This document shows, one piece after another, positions 1 through 11,728 of a stretch of 64,000 bases of DNA. The notes beneath the pieces were generated by a model that was not told where the DNA came from, ran no database searches, and was given only the letters and a program-made list of their open reading frames with translations. The first letter of the stretch is position 1, and each line of letters opens with the position of its first letter. Made by a program: the position numbers and the translations under genes. Origin of the DNA: Macrophomina tecta (taxonomy: Eukaryota > Ascomycota > Dothideomycetes > Botryosphaeriales > Botryosphaeriaceae); NCBI GenBank assembly GCA_024180945.1, contig JAKSGN010000041.1:3224001-3288000 (forward strand), in the 5' to 3' direction.

Positions 1-337
1 CCAAGCGCGGGCTGGCGCCACGATGTCGTGGCATGACCCTACGGACGCCGATGGCGCCTCTGTAAACAGCAGAGCGGGTGGTTGTTTCACTCTTTCTTCT
101 TTATGTTGGCCCCCGTCATACCCTGCTCCTACCATTTTTCTCACAGACTTTCCTTATGACGAACCGTCTCCACAGCTTCAGCCGATCCAATCTTGATCCT
201 GATTCTTGCCGGATATTGTTCCCTCGGTCTGAGCCTGTTCGTACTATCACTAAAACCACTGCTGCTCCTACTTCCTCCCCATCCCTAGCCTTCGCCTCCT
301 CCATCGCCTCTCCGCACTCAGCCCGCTCACCACCGCC
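1..337. other. Left-edge non-coding stretch and hydrolase leader
   Basis: No gene is supported here. The last 100 bases before the hydrolase start are pyrimidine-rich (runs of CTCC and CCTCC), as is common in fungal promoters and 5' leaders. Open frames on the opposite strand that reach into this stretch are shadows of the hydrolase. Confidence 0.5.
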
Positions 338-1702
338 ATGAATGGCGACACCCAACCCGCCATGAGCGACGACAAGCACCCGGCCACCGCCTCCGCCAAA
401 AGCGCCGCCTCCGCCTATGGCGACCTGGACACGAGTGATAACACGGGCATCGACCTCATGCACCGGCGCAACCGCACGGCGCGCACCACGCTGCTGCACC
501 AATTCCTGCGGCCCTTCCGCAGCCAGCTGGTCAAGCCGAGCGAGCCCTTCCCCCCCGGCTCGCCGCGTCTGACGCCGCACCCGTCGTGCGCCAAGATCTG
601 CGGCGTCCACGAGCGCCAGGTCGCTGGCATCTGGCTGTACGACCTCGAGCCCAAGACCTCGCACAAGACGACGTCGAAGGCGACGACCAGTGCCGCCGCG
701 TCGCACCTCAGCACCGCCGGCGAGATCGCGCACGAGGCCGCCGAGGAGGATACCCTGCGCAAGAATCGCGAGAATGCGGAGGGCATTGTGAGGAGGATTT
801 ACTACATTGCGGGAGGCAGTTGGCGCGAGCCGCCCAGCCATCAGCATTGGAAGTTCATGGCCAAGTTGGCGGCCGCGACGCCGGGGACCGCAGTCAGTGT
901 CGTCAGCGTGCCGTTGGCGCCGAATGAGACGGCCCAGACGGTGTTCCCGCGCTTGCTGACGCTGTACGAGCGCGTCATGGAGGAGTCGACGGAAAAGGGC
1001 GAGCGGGCCCTCTGGGCGGGAGACAGCAGCGGTGGAAACATTGTCTTGGGTCTTGTGGGCGAGGCGCTGAGGGTCGGCAGGACGGGACCGGACGCTGCAG
1101 AAGTCGCGAGGAGGGCGAGTGTCGTGGGCGAGACCGGGGAGAAGAAGCACGGCTTTCCGGAGACAAGCGGCAGGCCGGAAATGGAGCGGGGCAAGACGGC
1201 GGACGAGATCGTCGAGTTTGCGGCGGATGAGGCTATGCCGGTCGAGGCCAGGGAGGGTGTAAAGCCGCTGCCTGCCCCGTCAGCGCTCCTGATTATTTGT
1301 CCGAGTGTTGATGCCCGCCGCGAGAACGAGAAGATCGAGGCGATACAGGATAAGGATCCGATTCTGATCGCTGCGGAGAGTAAGCAGCAAGCGGCTGACT
1401 GGGCGGGGGATTGGTCTCTGGATGATGAGCGTATCAGCCCAGCGGTCAATTATACGGGCAAAGACAATCTCATTGAGTTGCTATCGGAGAAGGGCGTCAA
1501 GGTTCATGGAATAACCGCTGGATACGATATCCTCAGCCCTGACGCTATCATTCTGCGGGAGAGGTTGGAGAAGGGAGGGGTGTATGGGAAATGGCTGCAC
1601 TGGGATAAGCAGATGCACTGTTTTCCGTTGGCATGGTTTTATGGGCTGCCTGAAAGCAAGGAAGGACTGCATTGGATCATACGCGTTCTTCAGGAAGAGT
1701 AA
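338..1702 (+). CDS. Alpha/beta hydrolase, HSL/esterase-like
   Basis: A 454-aa intronless protein. The nucleophile elbow GDSSGG (residues 228-233) is the GDSAGG-type serine motif of the hormone-sensitive-lipase/steryl-acetyl-hydrolase group. The likely triad is completed by Asp397 (in GYDILSPD) and His427 (in KQMHCF). The oxyanion-hole segment is unusual: a YYIAGGSW stretch near residue 155 stands where family members carry HGGG. A low-complexity, charged segment after the nucleophile (about residues 245-300) is an insertion typical of fungal members. The predicted activity is hydrolysis of a carboxylic ester; the substrate is unknown. No signal peptide is visible, so it is probably intracellular. 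It lies 1.28 kb upstream of, and on the same strand as, a Baeyer-Villiger monooxygenase, a type of enzyme that makes esters. The start is the first ATG in the frame; a second ATG follows nine codons later. Confidence 0.8.
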   Translation: MNGDTQPAMSDDKHPATASAKSAASAYGDLDTSDNTGIDLMHRRNRTARTTLLHQFLRPFRSQLVKPSEPFPPGSPRLTPHPSCAKICGVHERQVAGIWLYDLEPKTSHKTTSKATTSAAASHLSTAGEIAHEAAEEDTLRKNRENAEGIVRRIYYIAGGSWREPPSHQHWKFMAKLAAATPGTAVSVVSVPLAPNETAQTVFPRLLTLYERVMEESTEKGERALWAGDSSGGNIVLGLVGEALRVGRTGPDAAEVARRASVVGETGEKKHGFPETSGRPEMERGKTADEIVEFAADEAMPVEAREGVKPLPAPSALLIICPSVDARRENEKIEAIQDKDPILIAAESKQQAADWAGDWSLDDERISPAVNYTGKDNLIELLSEKGVKVHGITAGYDILSPDAIILRERLEKGGVYGKWLHWDKQMHCFPLAWFYGLPESKEGLHWIIRVLQEE

Positions 1703-2984
1703 AACCGAGAACTCCAGAGGTCGGACGGACTTTTTGGGTGTAGCTGGGAGATAGAGAGGTTCTCGTTCAGATATGCCAAGCCGTAACGGGATAGATAGCC
1801 AGACCATTAGATACCCAAAGATCAACAGTAGGGGAATAGAGGAGACATTCGTATCCGTGCTCCATTCTTTGCAAGCTCATTGGAGAAAGCAAAGCCGGTA
1901 TGACATAGCAGAGCCGCCAAGCCCAAAGCTTTTTTCGCGGCAAGATTACCAGATCTGGGATCATTGCTGCGAGGTGGGTTGGCGCGATTGGTTCGCGGAC
2001 TCCGCCGCCCTAGTTTTGCTCAAACAAGGCCAGGGTCACCGACACGCACTCCGCGGCAACGTACTGTGTGACATATCCGTCGGTCCGCTTACATCCACTT
2101 TTGCAGGATAGGTTACCGCTTTCAGAAGGCGGTCTATAAACGGGAGTATGAATCTATCCGCAACGGCCAGTTTTGTCCATGCTTGGCCTCTTGGCGGAGC
2201 CAAATCAACATGTGCAGGCATTGGTCAGGTCCGGTGCGGAGAGCGAATGAGGTCTACAAACCAGCGACCCCTCAGTGGAGAGTATACGCTATACCAAATT
2301 GCCATAAGACGCCTCCGTAATAGTAACCGTCCGGAACGTGATGGCCACATTTTCCCACGAGCTCATACTTTTGTGGCTTCGGCCAGCATGTTCTGCGGAC
2401 GAAGGTTATCCCGACTTTGGTCCCGAGATGGCTCTGTGGTTGACAAATCCAAAAGACACAGTCGGGTCATGTTGCTGGAGATGCATGGGAGGCCAGAGTA
2501 TCGCTGGCGCGGATGGGTACGTGCGTAGGAGTCCACTGCCCCAGAATTTGCCCTTCCCAGAGTGCGGCTGTGGCGAGCGCTTGTGCAAATATGGTAGATG
2601 CCTCGGTTTTGCCCCAGATTACTGCATCACAGACAGAAGCTTAATCACTTCTAAACCCACCCTGGCTGGCGGGGCAAGTTTCGGCCGATAGGGAGCGTTT
2701 GCGTCAGGTGGAGCAAGCTGTTGATCTAGCGGGTTGCAAGACCGAGGCACCGACCACCTGCCCCCCGCGCGTTTTCTGCAGCTGATTTAAAAGAACCCCG
2801 AGGGCTACTGGATGCATTGTGCCAGCTTCCTACAGGATTTGAGGGATTCGCTTCTGGCATATCTTACATTACCGCGTCATTTTTGTACTGCCTCGCATCC
2901 ACTAGCGCCCGCTTACGTCCCTGCTAAAATATTTCACGCTGGACCTCTTCACCTACTTCATACCGCAGGTCGTACTTCACCGCA
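1703..2984. other. Intergenic stretch, hydrolase to monooxygenase
   Basis: About 1.3 kb without a supportable gene. It holds the terminator region of the hydrolase and the promoter of the monooxygenase. Short open frames are not coding-like and overlap on both strands. Confidence 0.5.
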
Positions 2985-4454
2985 ATGGCGGAGAATGCGA
3001 ACGACTACGATGTCATCATCGTCGGAGCTGGGATTTCCGGTATTAATGCTGCCTATCGCATACAGACCCAACTGCCAGCAGGCACAAGATACGTGATCCT
3101 CGAGGGCCGCGATAACATGGGCGGCACATGGGATCTGTTCAAGTACCCTGGTATTCGATCAGACTCCGACCTACACACTTTTGGCTTTCCATTCCGCCCT
3201 TGGGACGAGCAGAAGGCCATCGCCGATGGCCCTTCTATTATGAAATACATCAAGGAGACCGCAGCAGTGTACGGCATCGACCAACATATCCGGTACCGCC
3301 ATAAGCTAGTGACAGCAAATTGGTCGTCAGACTCGCAAAGTTGGTCTTTGGAAGTCGATGCGAACGGTGAGAGCAGGAGATTGAACTCCTCTTTCCTGAT
3401 AATGGCGACCGGATACTATGATTACAACGAGCCGCTTCAGACAACCATCCCCGGTCTCGAGAATTTCAAGGGCACGATTGTGCACCCCCAATTCTGGCCG
3501 GAGGACTTGGACTACTCGAATAAGAAGATGGTCATCATCGGCAGCGGGGCGACAGCAATCACACTACTGCCCGTCCTCGCTGAGAAAGCCTCGCACGTCA
3601 CAATGCTACAACGCTCCCCGGGCTATATCGTCTCGCTCTCCACCGTCAGCCCTCTCGACAACCTTGCCCGTGCCCTCCTACCCTCATGGATTGCGCACAC
3701 CCTCATCCGCTGGCGCTTCTTAGTCCAAGGCTACCTCTTCTTTCACTTCTGCCGCGCCTTCCCTAACGCAGCCCGCAAGCTCATCCGCCAGGGTACGCTC
3801 AAACAGCTCCCCAAGAACGTCCCCCACGATCCGCATTTCGTCCCCAATTACAACCCCTGGGAGCAGCGCATGTGCGCCTGCCCGGATGGCGACTTCTACA
3901 AATCGCTACAGGAAGGACGGGCCAGTGTCGCGACCGGCAGAATCAAGACCGTGACGGACCGCTCCATCGAGCTCGAAAATAGCGAGCGCATAGACGACAT
4001 TGACATCATCATCACCGCGACAGGCCTGAAGATCCAGCTCGGCGGCGGCGCCAAGCTCTTCGTCGACGGCCGGGAGGTCAACCCGGGCCAGAAGTTTATC
4101 TGGAAGGGACTCATGCTGCAGGACGTACCCAACGCGGCCTTCGTCATCGGCTACACCAACGCTTCGTGGACGCTGGGCGCGGATGCGACGGCCCAGCTGG
4201 TTACGCGGTTGATCGGGCACATGCGCCAGAAAGGGATGACTAGTGCGGTGCCAAGGATCGGGAGCTCGGAGGACTTACAGCCCTTGCCGGTGTTGAACTT
4301 GAACTCGACATACGTGGAGAAGGCGAAGGATGTGATGCCGAAGGCGGGTGATAAGGGGCCGTGGATGCCGCGGAGGAGCTACTTCACGGACATTTGGAAT
4401 GCGAAGTTTGGCGATATCAATACCGGTCTGCAATTCTACCGGGTGTCCACGTAG
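2985..4454 (+). CDS. Flavin-dependent Baeyer-Villiger-type monooxygenase
   Basis: A 489-aa intronless FAD/NADPH monooxygenase. The first Rossmann motif GAGISG is at residues 14-19 (FAD). GTWDLFKYPGIRSDSD follows, the usual GG/TW...YPG...D stretch of this family. The exact Baeyer-Villiger fingerprint FxGxxxHxxxWP occurs at residues 161-172, and the second Rossmann motif GSGATA (NADPH) at 186-191. A TATG motif sits near the C-terminal third. Enzymes of this type insert oxygen next to a ketone to give an ester or lactone, or oxidise soft heteroatoms; the substrate cannot be read from sequence. Length fits the family (about 480-550). The start is the ATG that places the Rossmann fold at the usual distance from the N-terminus. 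The neighbouring upstream hydrolase could cleave an ester product, but that link is inference. Confidence 0.88.
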   Translation: MAENANDYDVIIVGAGISGINAAYRIQTQLPAGTRYVILEGRDNMGGTWDLFKYPGIRSDSDLHTFGFPFRPWDEQKAIADGPSIMKYIKETAAVYGIDQHIRYRHKLVTANWSSDSQSWSLEVDANGESRRLNSSFLIMATGYYDYNEPLQTTIPGLENFKGTIVHPQFWPEDLDYSNKKMVIIGSGATAITLLPVLAEKASHVTMLQRSPGYIVSLSTVSPLDNLARALLPSWIAHTLIRWRFLVQGYLFFHFCRAFPNAARKLIRQGTLKQLPKNVPHDPHFVPNYNPWEQRMCACPDGDFYKSLQEGRASVATGRIKTVTDRSIELENSERIDDIDIIITATGLKIQLGGGAKLFVDGREVNPGQKFIWKGLMLQDVPNAAFVIGYTNASWTLGADATAQLVTRLIGHMRQKGMTSAVPRIGSSEDLQPLPVLNLNSTYVEKAKDVMPKAGDKGPWMPRRSYFTDIWNAKFGDINTGLQFYRVST

Positions 4455-5115
4455 GCAACTTCGACCTTTCGTGTGACAGGAAGGATATTGAGGGGTAGTC
4501 GAGATTCTGATGGCAATGAGGGTGGCGTCTGGAGAGATGTAGCTTTCTGTCATTAGGTTCGCATACCCGCATCGATCGCTGGGTTATTTGATAGCACGTT
4601 GCTTTCAGTTGCTAGTATATTAGTAAAAAGTCTCGTATGACAATATCATGAATGCTTATATGTCAGCTATAATAGGAAATTGGATATATCTTACTGTGGA
4701 GTTGCAACAGCTATCTCCGTCTGCAAGCGCACGAAGTCGGTTCCAGACGCATGGTAGACTGCGCTCCTCGTGAGGAGTGAATCATTCGCATTGAAGTGAG
4801 TGGTCAGCTCTTCTCAATTCTTGTACCTCAAAAAAAAAAAATTGCTTCGAGGCTTTACACCTGCCATCCCCTATCAGCCTCATGTGTGCAAACAAACACA
4901 TAGCCCCATAGTGCTGAAGGCTCATCCGGAAGACCAGGAGCGAGTTAAGGCTCCACTTTTCGGTGAGTATTAATGAACGACTGCGGCGCGCAGCTGTGTT
5001 AATTATGAGCGTTGGCCGCCTTTCGAGCTCGTGGAGAGTGAAGAGGAGGGGAGTAGATTGTGCGGGGCTACAGGTTCTAATTGACCTTCCCGAATCGGAC
5101 CGTGTCCACGTGCGA
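4455..5115. other. Intergenic stretch
   Basis: Contains the 3' region of the monooxygenase and a 12-base A tract at 4830-4841. No gene is supported. Confidence 0.5.
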
Positions 5116-5487
5116 ACGCGTCCGGGTAAGCACGCGTTGGACGCCTCCGCGCCACCGGCCCTCTATTGCTAGGCGGCGACAAAGACCGGTCGGAGAAAAC
5201 TCTACAACTCATTCGCCAGCATGGAGAATGATATTGAATACAGTCTGGATACACAGCGCATTGCTGAGATCAGGATGATGGTACGGCAACGCGCTCAACG
5301 GCCCTTGCATCACCCCCGGTCTGCCTCAAGCGGAGATCGCGCACGCCCATGCCGCTTTTATGCATGCGTTTGTGCATCGCCACCAGGTACATGACATGAG
5401 AGAAAAGCTGACCGCTCACAAAATCACCAGACCTCGAGCCCGACAGTGCTCCTACCGCCGCCCGACGTGTTGGGCGCCGCGACGCGT
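5116..5487. promoter_or_regulatory. Three ACGCGT (MCB) boxes upstream of the Rad9-like gene
   Basis: Perfect ACGCGT hexamers occur at 5116-5121, 5132-5137 and 5482-5487. ACGCGT is the MluI cell-cycle box bound by MBF-type (Mbp1/Res-like) factors that drive G1/S genes in yeasts. Their position 300-670 bases upstream of the favoured start of a DNA-damage checkpoint gene makes a regulatory role plausible. This is inference: CpG-rich DNA raises the chance frequency of this motif. Confidence 0.4.
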
Positions 5488-5787
5488 CTGCCTGAGTTCG
5501 CCAGCGACTGGAACGCGACCCGCAGCTCCGACGCCGATAACGCCATTACCATCATCCACCGCGACAACCGTCTTTTCGAGCACCACGACGACGAACGCTC
5601 TGCCCCTCGATTGTTTCCGCGTGACGCGCCCACGCCACAACGCAACAGTAATTACACGGTCCATCAACACCATCGCCGAACGCCCACGCTCAATGCCCGT
5701 CCCGTCCCGCATTTGACGCCATTTCGATCCGTTCCTCCTATCCCTATTCCTACGAAGTTCGATGCAATACAATACACACAAGTCAGG

Positions 5788-8700
5788 ATGTTTCATTCCT
5801 TCGGCGGTTTTGATGGCGACACACAGCCTCTAGACAGCCAGATATACCGTGATCACCAACAGCACACTCGTCCAGCGGAACTCGTGCCTCAGGCCACAGC
5901 TACACCCCAGGCGACTGGCGCTACTGGAACGAGCAGCAGGGATGATCGTGACGAGCGAGCGTCATACGAAGAGGGTGACTCTGGGCACATTGATCTCCTG
6001 GGAAATTTTCAAAGTCTCATGGACAATGAAGATGTAACGGCACCACCTACACAAACATCTTTGGATGGGATAATACAGCCGGAAGCAGACGCCGTGGGGC
6101 CGGAGACGCAGGACCAAGCGACAGTGCCTACGCAACCTTGTTTCGTTCAGCCAGAGACACCTGCAATGGGGGGCAGGAAGCGCAACAGTCGAGGAGAAAT
6201 CTTGAGCTCAATTACGCGCACGCCGGGTTCTGCGATCAACCCTAACTTGTTTAACAACGGCACCGGTGTTCCAACATTGTCCATGAGCCAAGTATTCAAT
6301 GACACTCAAGGAAACTCATCTCCACAGGTGGATGCCCCTCGTTCAGACGTCATATTTCAGCGACCTTCACCGAATCTCTTCATGCGGTTCTCGTCTGACG
6401 CTGCCGCAATGTCTTCACCTACAAAAGGAAATCACAGCCAGTTCTCTCGCGCAGCTACGGAGCCCCGAGATACATATACATCGATGAAGGAGTCCCAGGA
6501 AGCTCGCGATCTTCAGCGGAAAGCGGAACTGGAAGCTGAGCTGGACCAACTGAAGTCTGAAGGCTGGGACGATTTTGAGGATAATGCTGTGTATGAACGG
6601 CGGAGAGCTCGACGAAATAGGTTACAAACGGAACTCAGACACTTGACATCAAAACTTGCTACGCCAGCGAAAATTTCGAGCGTGGGGAAGACCCGGAACC
6701 CTGCGGTCACCAGAAGTGATACGGCTCTATTCACACCTGCGAGATTCAATATGCAAAGGAATCATGTGTTGGGGCTATCCGATGATTTTGAGGGTTCTGG
6801 ATCTGAGGATGAGCTGGCTTCTGACCCGTCATCAGTCCAGAGACCTCTGCGTTTATCACAGCCGAATCATGTTGAGGTGCCTATGACTTCCTCGCGTTCA
6901 CGAAGTTCAGCACGAGCTGCAAAGCACAACCCCGTTGATTCGCTGCTCACTATTGATGTCATTGCAAGCAGTCAGAGTAGCACCAGGAAAAGCCCGACCC
7001 ATGCCAACAGAACCTTGAGGAAATTGCTCGAAGCCGGAGAGGAAGTCGCAGTTGCCGACTCTCAGCCCAGAAACTCACAGGTTGAAGAGGACAGCAATCC
7101 CATGCCATCCCATCTCCCTGATATATCATCTCTGGAGGCCCGTATTGCCCAGTCGCAATATTCTATAATGACTGATGGTAGGCGTGCTGAGATAGATGCC
7201 CATATCAGCAAGACGCTCAAGACCTCGTCCATCCCTCAACCTCCAGTCGACACAAGCCAGATGGTTGCTGGGGCTGGCGACAGCGGATACGTTGAAGATG
7301 TTGAGAAGGAGATTCCGAGTAGTCCACCTATCTATGCGCCTCAGGATAGAGATGACCCGGAAAATGAGAATGTTGATCAGGATCGCATCGTAAATGATGC
7401 TGAAGAAGATCATGATGGGCTTGATTTGAATGATGATTATGACAAGCCCGACATGTCTCAGATGCACGATGAGAGGCCTAATTATATGGACTCTTCCAGC
7501 TTCGGCAGCGAACAGGGTGATGATGATGAGGAAAAAGGGCAGGTTGATGCGGAAGGACCACATGAGGATGAAGGCATCGAAGAGGATCGGGGGGAACCTG
7601 AAGAGGAAAGGAATGCTGAAGAGCTACAGCGCCTGCATCAAGAGAACAATGCTAATGGCTGGGAAGTGGATGGTGGTAGAGTCCAGGAGGCCGCGCCTGC
7701 CTCTTGTCAAAAGAAGACTTCGGAGACCCAGGGTACCATTCCTGAGACAGACCCTTTTGAAGCACAAATCTCATCCCCCCAATTTCAGGCGCCGAGACCT
7801 GCTGCTCCCAACACAAACGTAGCGGGAAATACCGCTCAAGGTACCGCGTACGACACAGCGCAAAACGCTGGACAGCATACGGAGCAGAGCAATTGCACGT
7901 CTGAAGACGCTGAGTCGCGAGGCACGCAAAACTGCAACACCGCACAAACTCACTTTTCCACCACTTCACCTCGCAAGTCGCAACAAAGTCCGCTCAAGGA
8001 ATTGGGCCAGCGAACGCCCAGATCTTCGCGTCCCGTACGTCGACTTACCGACATTGCCGCCGACCCTTCACAACGCAACGAACCGCTAGACGAGCTAGAA
8101 GACGCGATGGATATTCTTGATGACGATGACAGAGAGTTCGCGGACGTCATGGCACTTCAGGCTCCTGGCTCCGGATCGTCACCGTTCCGCCCCGCTAAGC
8201 GCGTGAAGACGTACGGCCATCGCGCCTTGCGCGAGTCACCGAAGAAAATCAATCGGCCTCCCTCAGTGTCACCCACGCCAGAGAACGGGAAGGTCGCTGA
8301 AGAGAAGGAAGGCGAGAATCTCGTTAATGACGTGGCCGTCACGAAGACTGCTGTGTTGGAGAATGAACTTGCCCGTTCGGCCCAGGAATCTCCCCAGAGG
8401 GAGAAACCAACACCAAGGAAGACTGCGGTTGCGCGACCGACCAAGGCCAAGGGTGGACGTAAGTCGACTGAAGCTGCCGAGAAGCTCCACAACCGCAAGA
8501 AGAAACTGGCGAGGACAAAGCCTGCCGAGCCAATTGTGAATCAATTCATTGATGAAAAGCGACAAGATAATCCGGAAGAAAACGAAGCGTTTGGGCGTCA
8601 AGCGACGGCCTTGGATGCTCCTAATACTGCTGACCTGGCCGGTCCAGACAATGTCATCGCAGAACCTGAACAGATCCTTGCCCCTAATCGTGTCTTCGCA

Positions 8701-10317
8701 CTGTTCAAAGACCTCAAATCCGCGTACTATCCAGCCACATGCCTGGGTGTCTCGCCTGGCGACGGCTCAAAGTACCGAATCCGCTTCGACGATGGAACAA
8801 TTACTGATCTGGAGAAGATGCATGTCCGCAGCTTCAATCTCAAACCCGGTGACTTGGTCAAGGTCGATTTGAAGGACATGCGATCTAGGACGTACATTGT
8901 GCGACACCTGAAGGACTTCATTTCAGCGCAAGAAATTGGCGAGCTCATGGCAGAGGAGCAGGCCGCACCTACCGAGATCCACGGTGCAAAGACCGTAGTC
9001 CTTGAAGCGAAGCAAAGAGAGATTATACCCACAACTACTGCGAGGCCGGCTGTCGCGGTTTCACTGAGCAATATCTACATCAATACCTCGATGTGGATCC
9101 GCTTCAAGGACCGCGTGTACGTCCATCCATCCGAACCCCTTGGGGTCAGCATGCGTCCGCAAACACCGTCTGAGAACATGTCTGCTCCTGGGACACCGGC
9201 AACTGGCAAGACACGTCGTGTAGGGCACCCGATATCTGGGGTATCTGTTCAGCGTCCCACAGCCTCTGATCCGGCAGCTGCCACTTCCGGACTTTTCTCT
9301 GGCATGGCGTTCGCATTGACTTTTCATGGACCTGAAGAGGAGCGCAAGAGTATTTCCAGACTGATACTGGAGAACGGTGGCCGCATACTTGATCCAGGCT
9401 TCGATATCCTTTTCTCTTCTAATGGACCCGACGTAGCGAGCCCGATGAGGACACCTCTTGATGCTAACAAGGCTCCCAAGAGCACGCCTGCTGAAAAGAA
9501 GAAGTCCGCCGCGCTCGCAGCCGCAACAACGATGAGCTCGGCCTCAACGGCCCTCATGCTATCCGCTCAAGCCAGCACCCTAGGCTTCGTCGCCCTCATC
9601 TCCGACAAGCACTCCCGCCGCGCCAAGTACATCCAGGCTCTGGCCCTCGGCCTCCCCTGCCTCTCCTACCACTGGCTCATCGACTCCCTCTCCTCGCACT
9701 CCCTTCGTCCGTGGCCCCTCTACCTCCTCCCAGCCGGTGAATCCTCTTTCCTTTCTGGCGCCGTCCGGAGCCGCACCCTCGCACCTTACGACCCCGCTGG
9801 CGAGGAAGCCAGGCTGGAAGCCGTCCTCCAGCGCAGGCAGCGCTTGCTCGCCGACAAGACCGTCCTCCTTGTCCTCAAGCCCGACAGGGGCAAGGCCTAC
9901 AGGTTCTTGACCGCCGCTATGGGCGCTAAGCGCGTCGCTTGGTGCAAGGATGGCAGGGAGGCGCGCAAGCTGCTGGAGAAGGGAGAAGAGTGGGATTGGG
10001 TCTACGTCGACGGCGGCGCTGAGGCTGACGCAATTTTCCCGGGTCTTGCACCGACTGGTGCTGTGGTGGGGAAGAAGAGGAAGAGGAGTGGTGTTGGTGC
10101 TGGTACTAGTGCGTTGGAGAAGGCGTCAGCGTCGGCGTCGGCGTTGTCGAACTCTTTTGTCGAGACGGTGGCTATGGATAGGGGGAAGGAGGCCGGGGGT
10201 GTGAGAACGGCGGTACTGGAATCTGGCAGGAAGGTCAAAGTTGTAGGGGATGAGTTTGTGATCCAGAGTCTTATTCTTGGGGCGCTGATTGGTGGTGACG
10301 GTGGGGAGGAAGAGTGA
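5788..10317 (+). CDS. DNA-damage checkpoint mediator, Rad9/Crb2-like
   Basis: A 1509-aa protein from the favoured ATG, which opens with a TQ/SQ-containing stretch (GDTQPLDSQ), a typical target for Mec1/Tel1-type kinases. Most of the first 950 residues are acidic and disordered. A Tudor-like module follows at about residues 965-1040 (from NRVFALFKD), as in Crb2/Rad9/53BP1, where it reads methylated histone H4. Tandem BRCT-like domains fill the C-terminus from about residue 1167. Family members recruit the effector kinase (Rad53/Cds1/Chk1) at damaged chromatin in the nucleus. The frame stays open upstream to 5431. An alternative start at 5221 with an intron 5281-5430 joins in phase, giving 1648 aa, but the 5431-5787 stretch looks like leader sequence, so the shorter form is preferred. 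Confidence 0.82.
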   Translation: MFHSFGGFDGDTQPLDSQIYRDHQQHTRPAELVPQATATPQATGATGTSSRDDRDERASYEEGDSGHIDLLGNFQSLMDNEDVTAPPTQTSLDGIIQPEADAVGPETQDQATVPTQPCFVQPETPAMGGRKRNSRGEILSSITRTPGSAINPNLFNNGTGVPTLSMSQVFNDTQGNSSPQVDAPRSDVIFQRPSPNLFMRFSSDAAAMSSPTKGNHSQFSRAATEPRDTYTSMKESQEARDLQRKAELEAELDQLKSEGWDDFEDNAVYERRRARRNRLQTELRHLTSKLATPAKISSVGKTRNPAVTRSDTALFTPARFNMQRNHVLGLSDDFEGSGSEDELASDPSSVQRPLRLSQPNHVEVPMTSSRSRSSARAAKHNPVDSLLTIDVIASSQSSTRKSPTHANRTLRKLLEAGEEVAVADSQPRNSQVEEDSNPMPSHLPDISSLEARIAQSQYSIMTDGRRAEIDAHISKTLKTSSIPQPPVDTSQMVAGAGDSGYVEDVEKEIPSSPPIYAPQDRDDPENENVDQDRIVNDAEEDHDGLDLNDDYDKPDMSQMHDERPNYMDSSSFGSEQGDDDEEKGQVDAEGPHEDEGIEEDRGEPEEERNAEELQRLHQENNANGWEVDGGRVQEAAPASCQKKTSETQGTIPETDPFEAQISSPQFQAPRPAAPNTNVAGNTAQGTAYDTAQNAGQHTEQSNCTSEDAESRGTQNCNTAQTHFSTTSPRKSQQSPLKELGQRTPRSSRPVRRLTDIAADPSQRNEPLDELEDAMDILDDDDREFADVMALQAPGSGSSPFRPAKRVKTYGHRALRESPKKINRPPSVSPTPENGKVAEEKEGENLVNDVAVTKTAVLENELARSAQESPQREKPTPRKTAVARPTKAKGGRKSTEAAEKLHNRKKKLARTKPAEPIVNQFIDEKRQDNPEENEAFGRQATALDAPNTADLAGPDNVIAEPEQILAPNRVFALFKDLKSAYYPATCLGVSPGDGSKYRIRFDDGTITDLEKMHVRSFNLKPGDLVKVDLKDMRSRTYIVRHLKDFISAQEIGELMAEEQAAPTEIHGAKTVVLEAKQREIIPTTTARPAVAVSLSNIYINTSMWIRFKDRVYVHPSEPLGVSMRPQTPSENMSAPGTPATGKTRRVGHPISGVSVQRPTASDPAAATSGLFSGMAFALTFHGPEEERKSISRLILENGGRILDPGFDILFSSNGPDVASPMRTPLDANKAPKSTPAEKKKSAALAAATTMSSASTALMLSAQASTLGFVALISDKHSRRAKYIQALALGLPCLSYHWLIDSLSSHSLRPWPLYLLPAGESSFLSGAVRSRTLAPYDPAGEEARLEAVLQRRQRLLADKTVLLVLKPDRGKAYRFLTAAMGAKRVAWCKDGREARKLLEKGEEWDWVYVDGGAEADAIFPGLAPTGAVVGKKRKRSGVGAGTSALEKASASASALSNSFVETVAMDRGKEAGGVRTAVLESGRKVKVVGDEFVIQSLILGALIGGDGGEEE

Positions 10318-10865
10318 TGGTAAGGCGGGGCTTCTTTTCTGCTCTGCGGTATTTTGCTGATTGTTGGTATGGATGGATTGACGGTGTGAGGGTATCAGTG
10401 TTTCGTGGGGAGAAAAAATACTGAGCGGATCTAGGCGTTTTCTGGGGTTTAGATACGGTTTCCGTTTCGGACGGGTCGGCCAGGAGAGCCTGGATGGATA
10501 GTTTCGGGTAAGGAACCGTCACAAGGGCAGCAAAGTAATGCTATGCTGCGCGTTACGCTTCGAAGTGGCATTCTCTCGACAGTTGCAATACATCCAGTTG
10601 ACGGCTTTTCTGAAGATATTATGGCCCTTCGAACAAGTATTTTTACATACATGCTCATACATATTAAAGGGCAAAGAGGCTCAAGAGTAGCCGTGTATGG
10701 AATACTGGTGAGAAAATCAATGGTTTCTATTGCTAGCACGGCTAGTCTTCATATTCTCATCTATGGTACCCCTCAACTTCTAAACCGTCTGTCTTAGCCG
10801 TGGTATGTCTACCTAGTCCCTCAAAGCGCCAACTTCAAGGATCTTCGTCTCGGCCTAGATGCAGC
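10318..10865. other. Convergent intergenic stretch
   Basis: A 3'-to-3' gap between the checkpoint gene and the disrupted AIG2-like gene. No gene is supported. Confidence 0.5.
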
Positions 10866-11483
10866 TCATACAGCCTCTTTCAATGCATTTTCCGCTGCAG
10901 CCTTGTATTCCTCCTCCAATGCCTTCGAGATGTGTCCATTGCTGCCTCTCCCACCAGTTCCATCGGCCTGGTTCTCTGCTGCAACAGCTGCGTCGACATC
11001 TGTTGTGGATTTGGCGTCAGATACATGATCGAATTCATCTTTCTTGAGCTCGCCTTTTTCTTTCTTTTTCTTTCAAGCCCTCCCTCCTCGTCATCCCCAC
11101 AAATTCACCCAACATACCACTCATGCAACGCTTCCTCGCTGGACACCAATGAATGCAACCGTGACGGCAACAACGTACCTGCATACTCATGATCCGCGCC
11201 CCCGCCGACCCAGAACCGCAGCTTCTCCCTGGCAAACTCGTCGAAATCCCACTCGCGATCCTCGAGGTTCTTCTCGCCCGCCGTCCAGATATACGTCTCG
11301 GCCTCGATCTCCTCCGTCTCACTCGCGTCCACCTTGCTGCCGCCGGGGACGCCCGCCGCATCGACTCGCCCCACCACGACGACCTGCACGCGCACCTTGC
11401 GCCGCTCGTATTCGCTGCCTTCGAACAAGTCGAGCCGGTGAATGTCGCCGTCTGTCAGGCCAGTGACGAGAGTGCCACGGACG

Positions 11484-11491
11484 GTGGGTGC
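11484..11491. repeat. Target-site duplication, left copy
   Basis: GTGGGTGC lies immediately left of the transposon. An identical 8-mer is at 14352-14359. Eight bases is the duplication length of hAT elements. Confidence 0.95.
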
Positions 11492-11512
11492 CAGGGTGGC
11501 AATCAATTCAAT
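11492..11512 (+). repeat. hAT terminal inverted repeat, left
   Basis: A 21-bp end identical to the reverse complement of 14331-14351. It starts with CAGGG, in keeping with the CA(G)GG ends of many hAT elements. Confidence 0.95.
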
Positions 11513-11728
11513 CAACGTCAATATCGGGTCCAGATTGATTGATTGATAGGATTTTCCAATAAGGTCAAATTGATTGATCAATAAGGTGTTGATATTGATT
11601 GAATTGAATTGATTGACACACGGTTCACGTAGCAAAATCTCGTGATGCTTGGCATAGTGTTGAGATTGATAGCCATACAATCTAGCTAACTCTTGCTAGC
11701 TATAGCTACTCCCGCGTGTATAGAGTCC

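Noticed and set aside
116..1150. A 344-codon minus-strand open frame
   Set aside because: It lies antisense to the hydrolase and is Arg/Gly/Ala-rich low complexity, as expected from GC-rich coding DNA read backwards.
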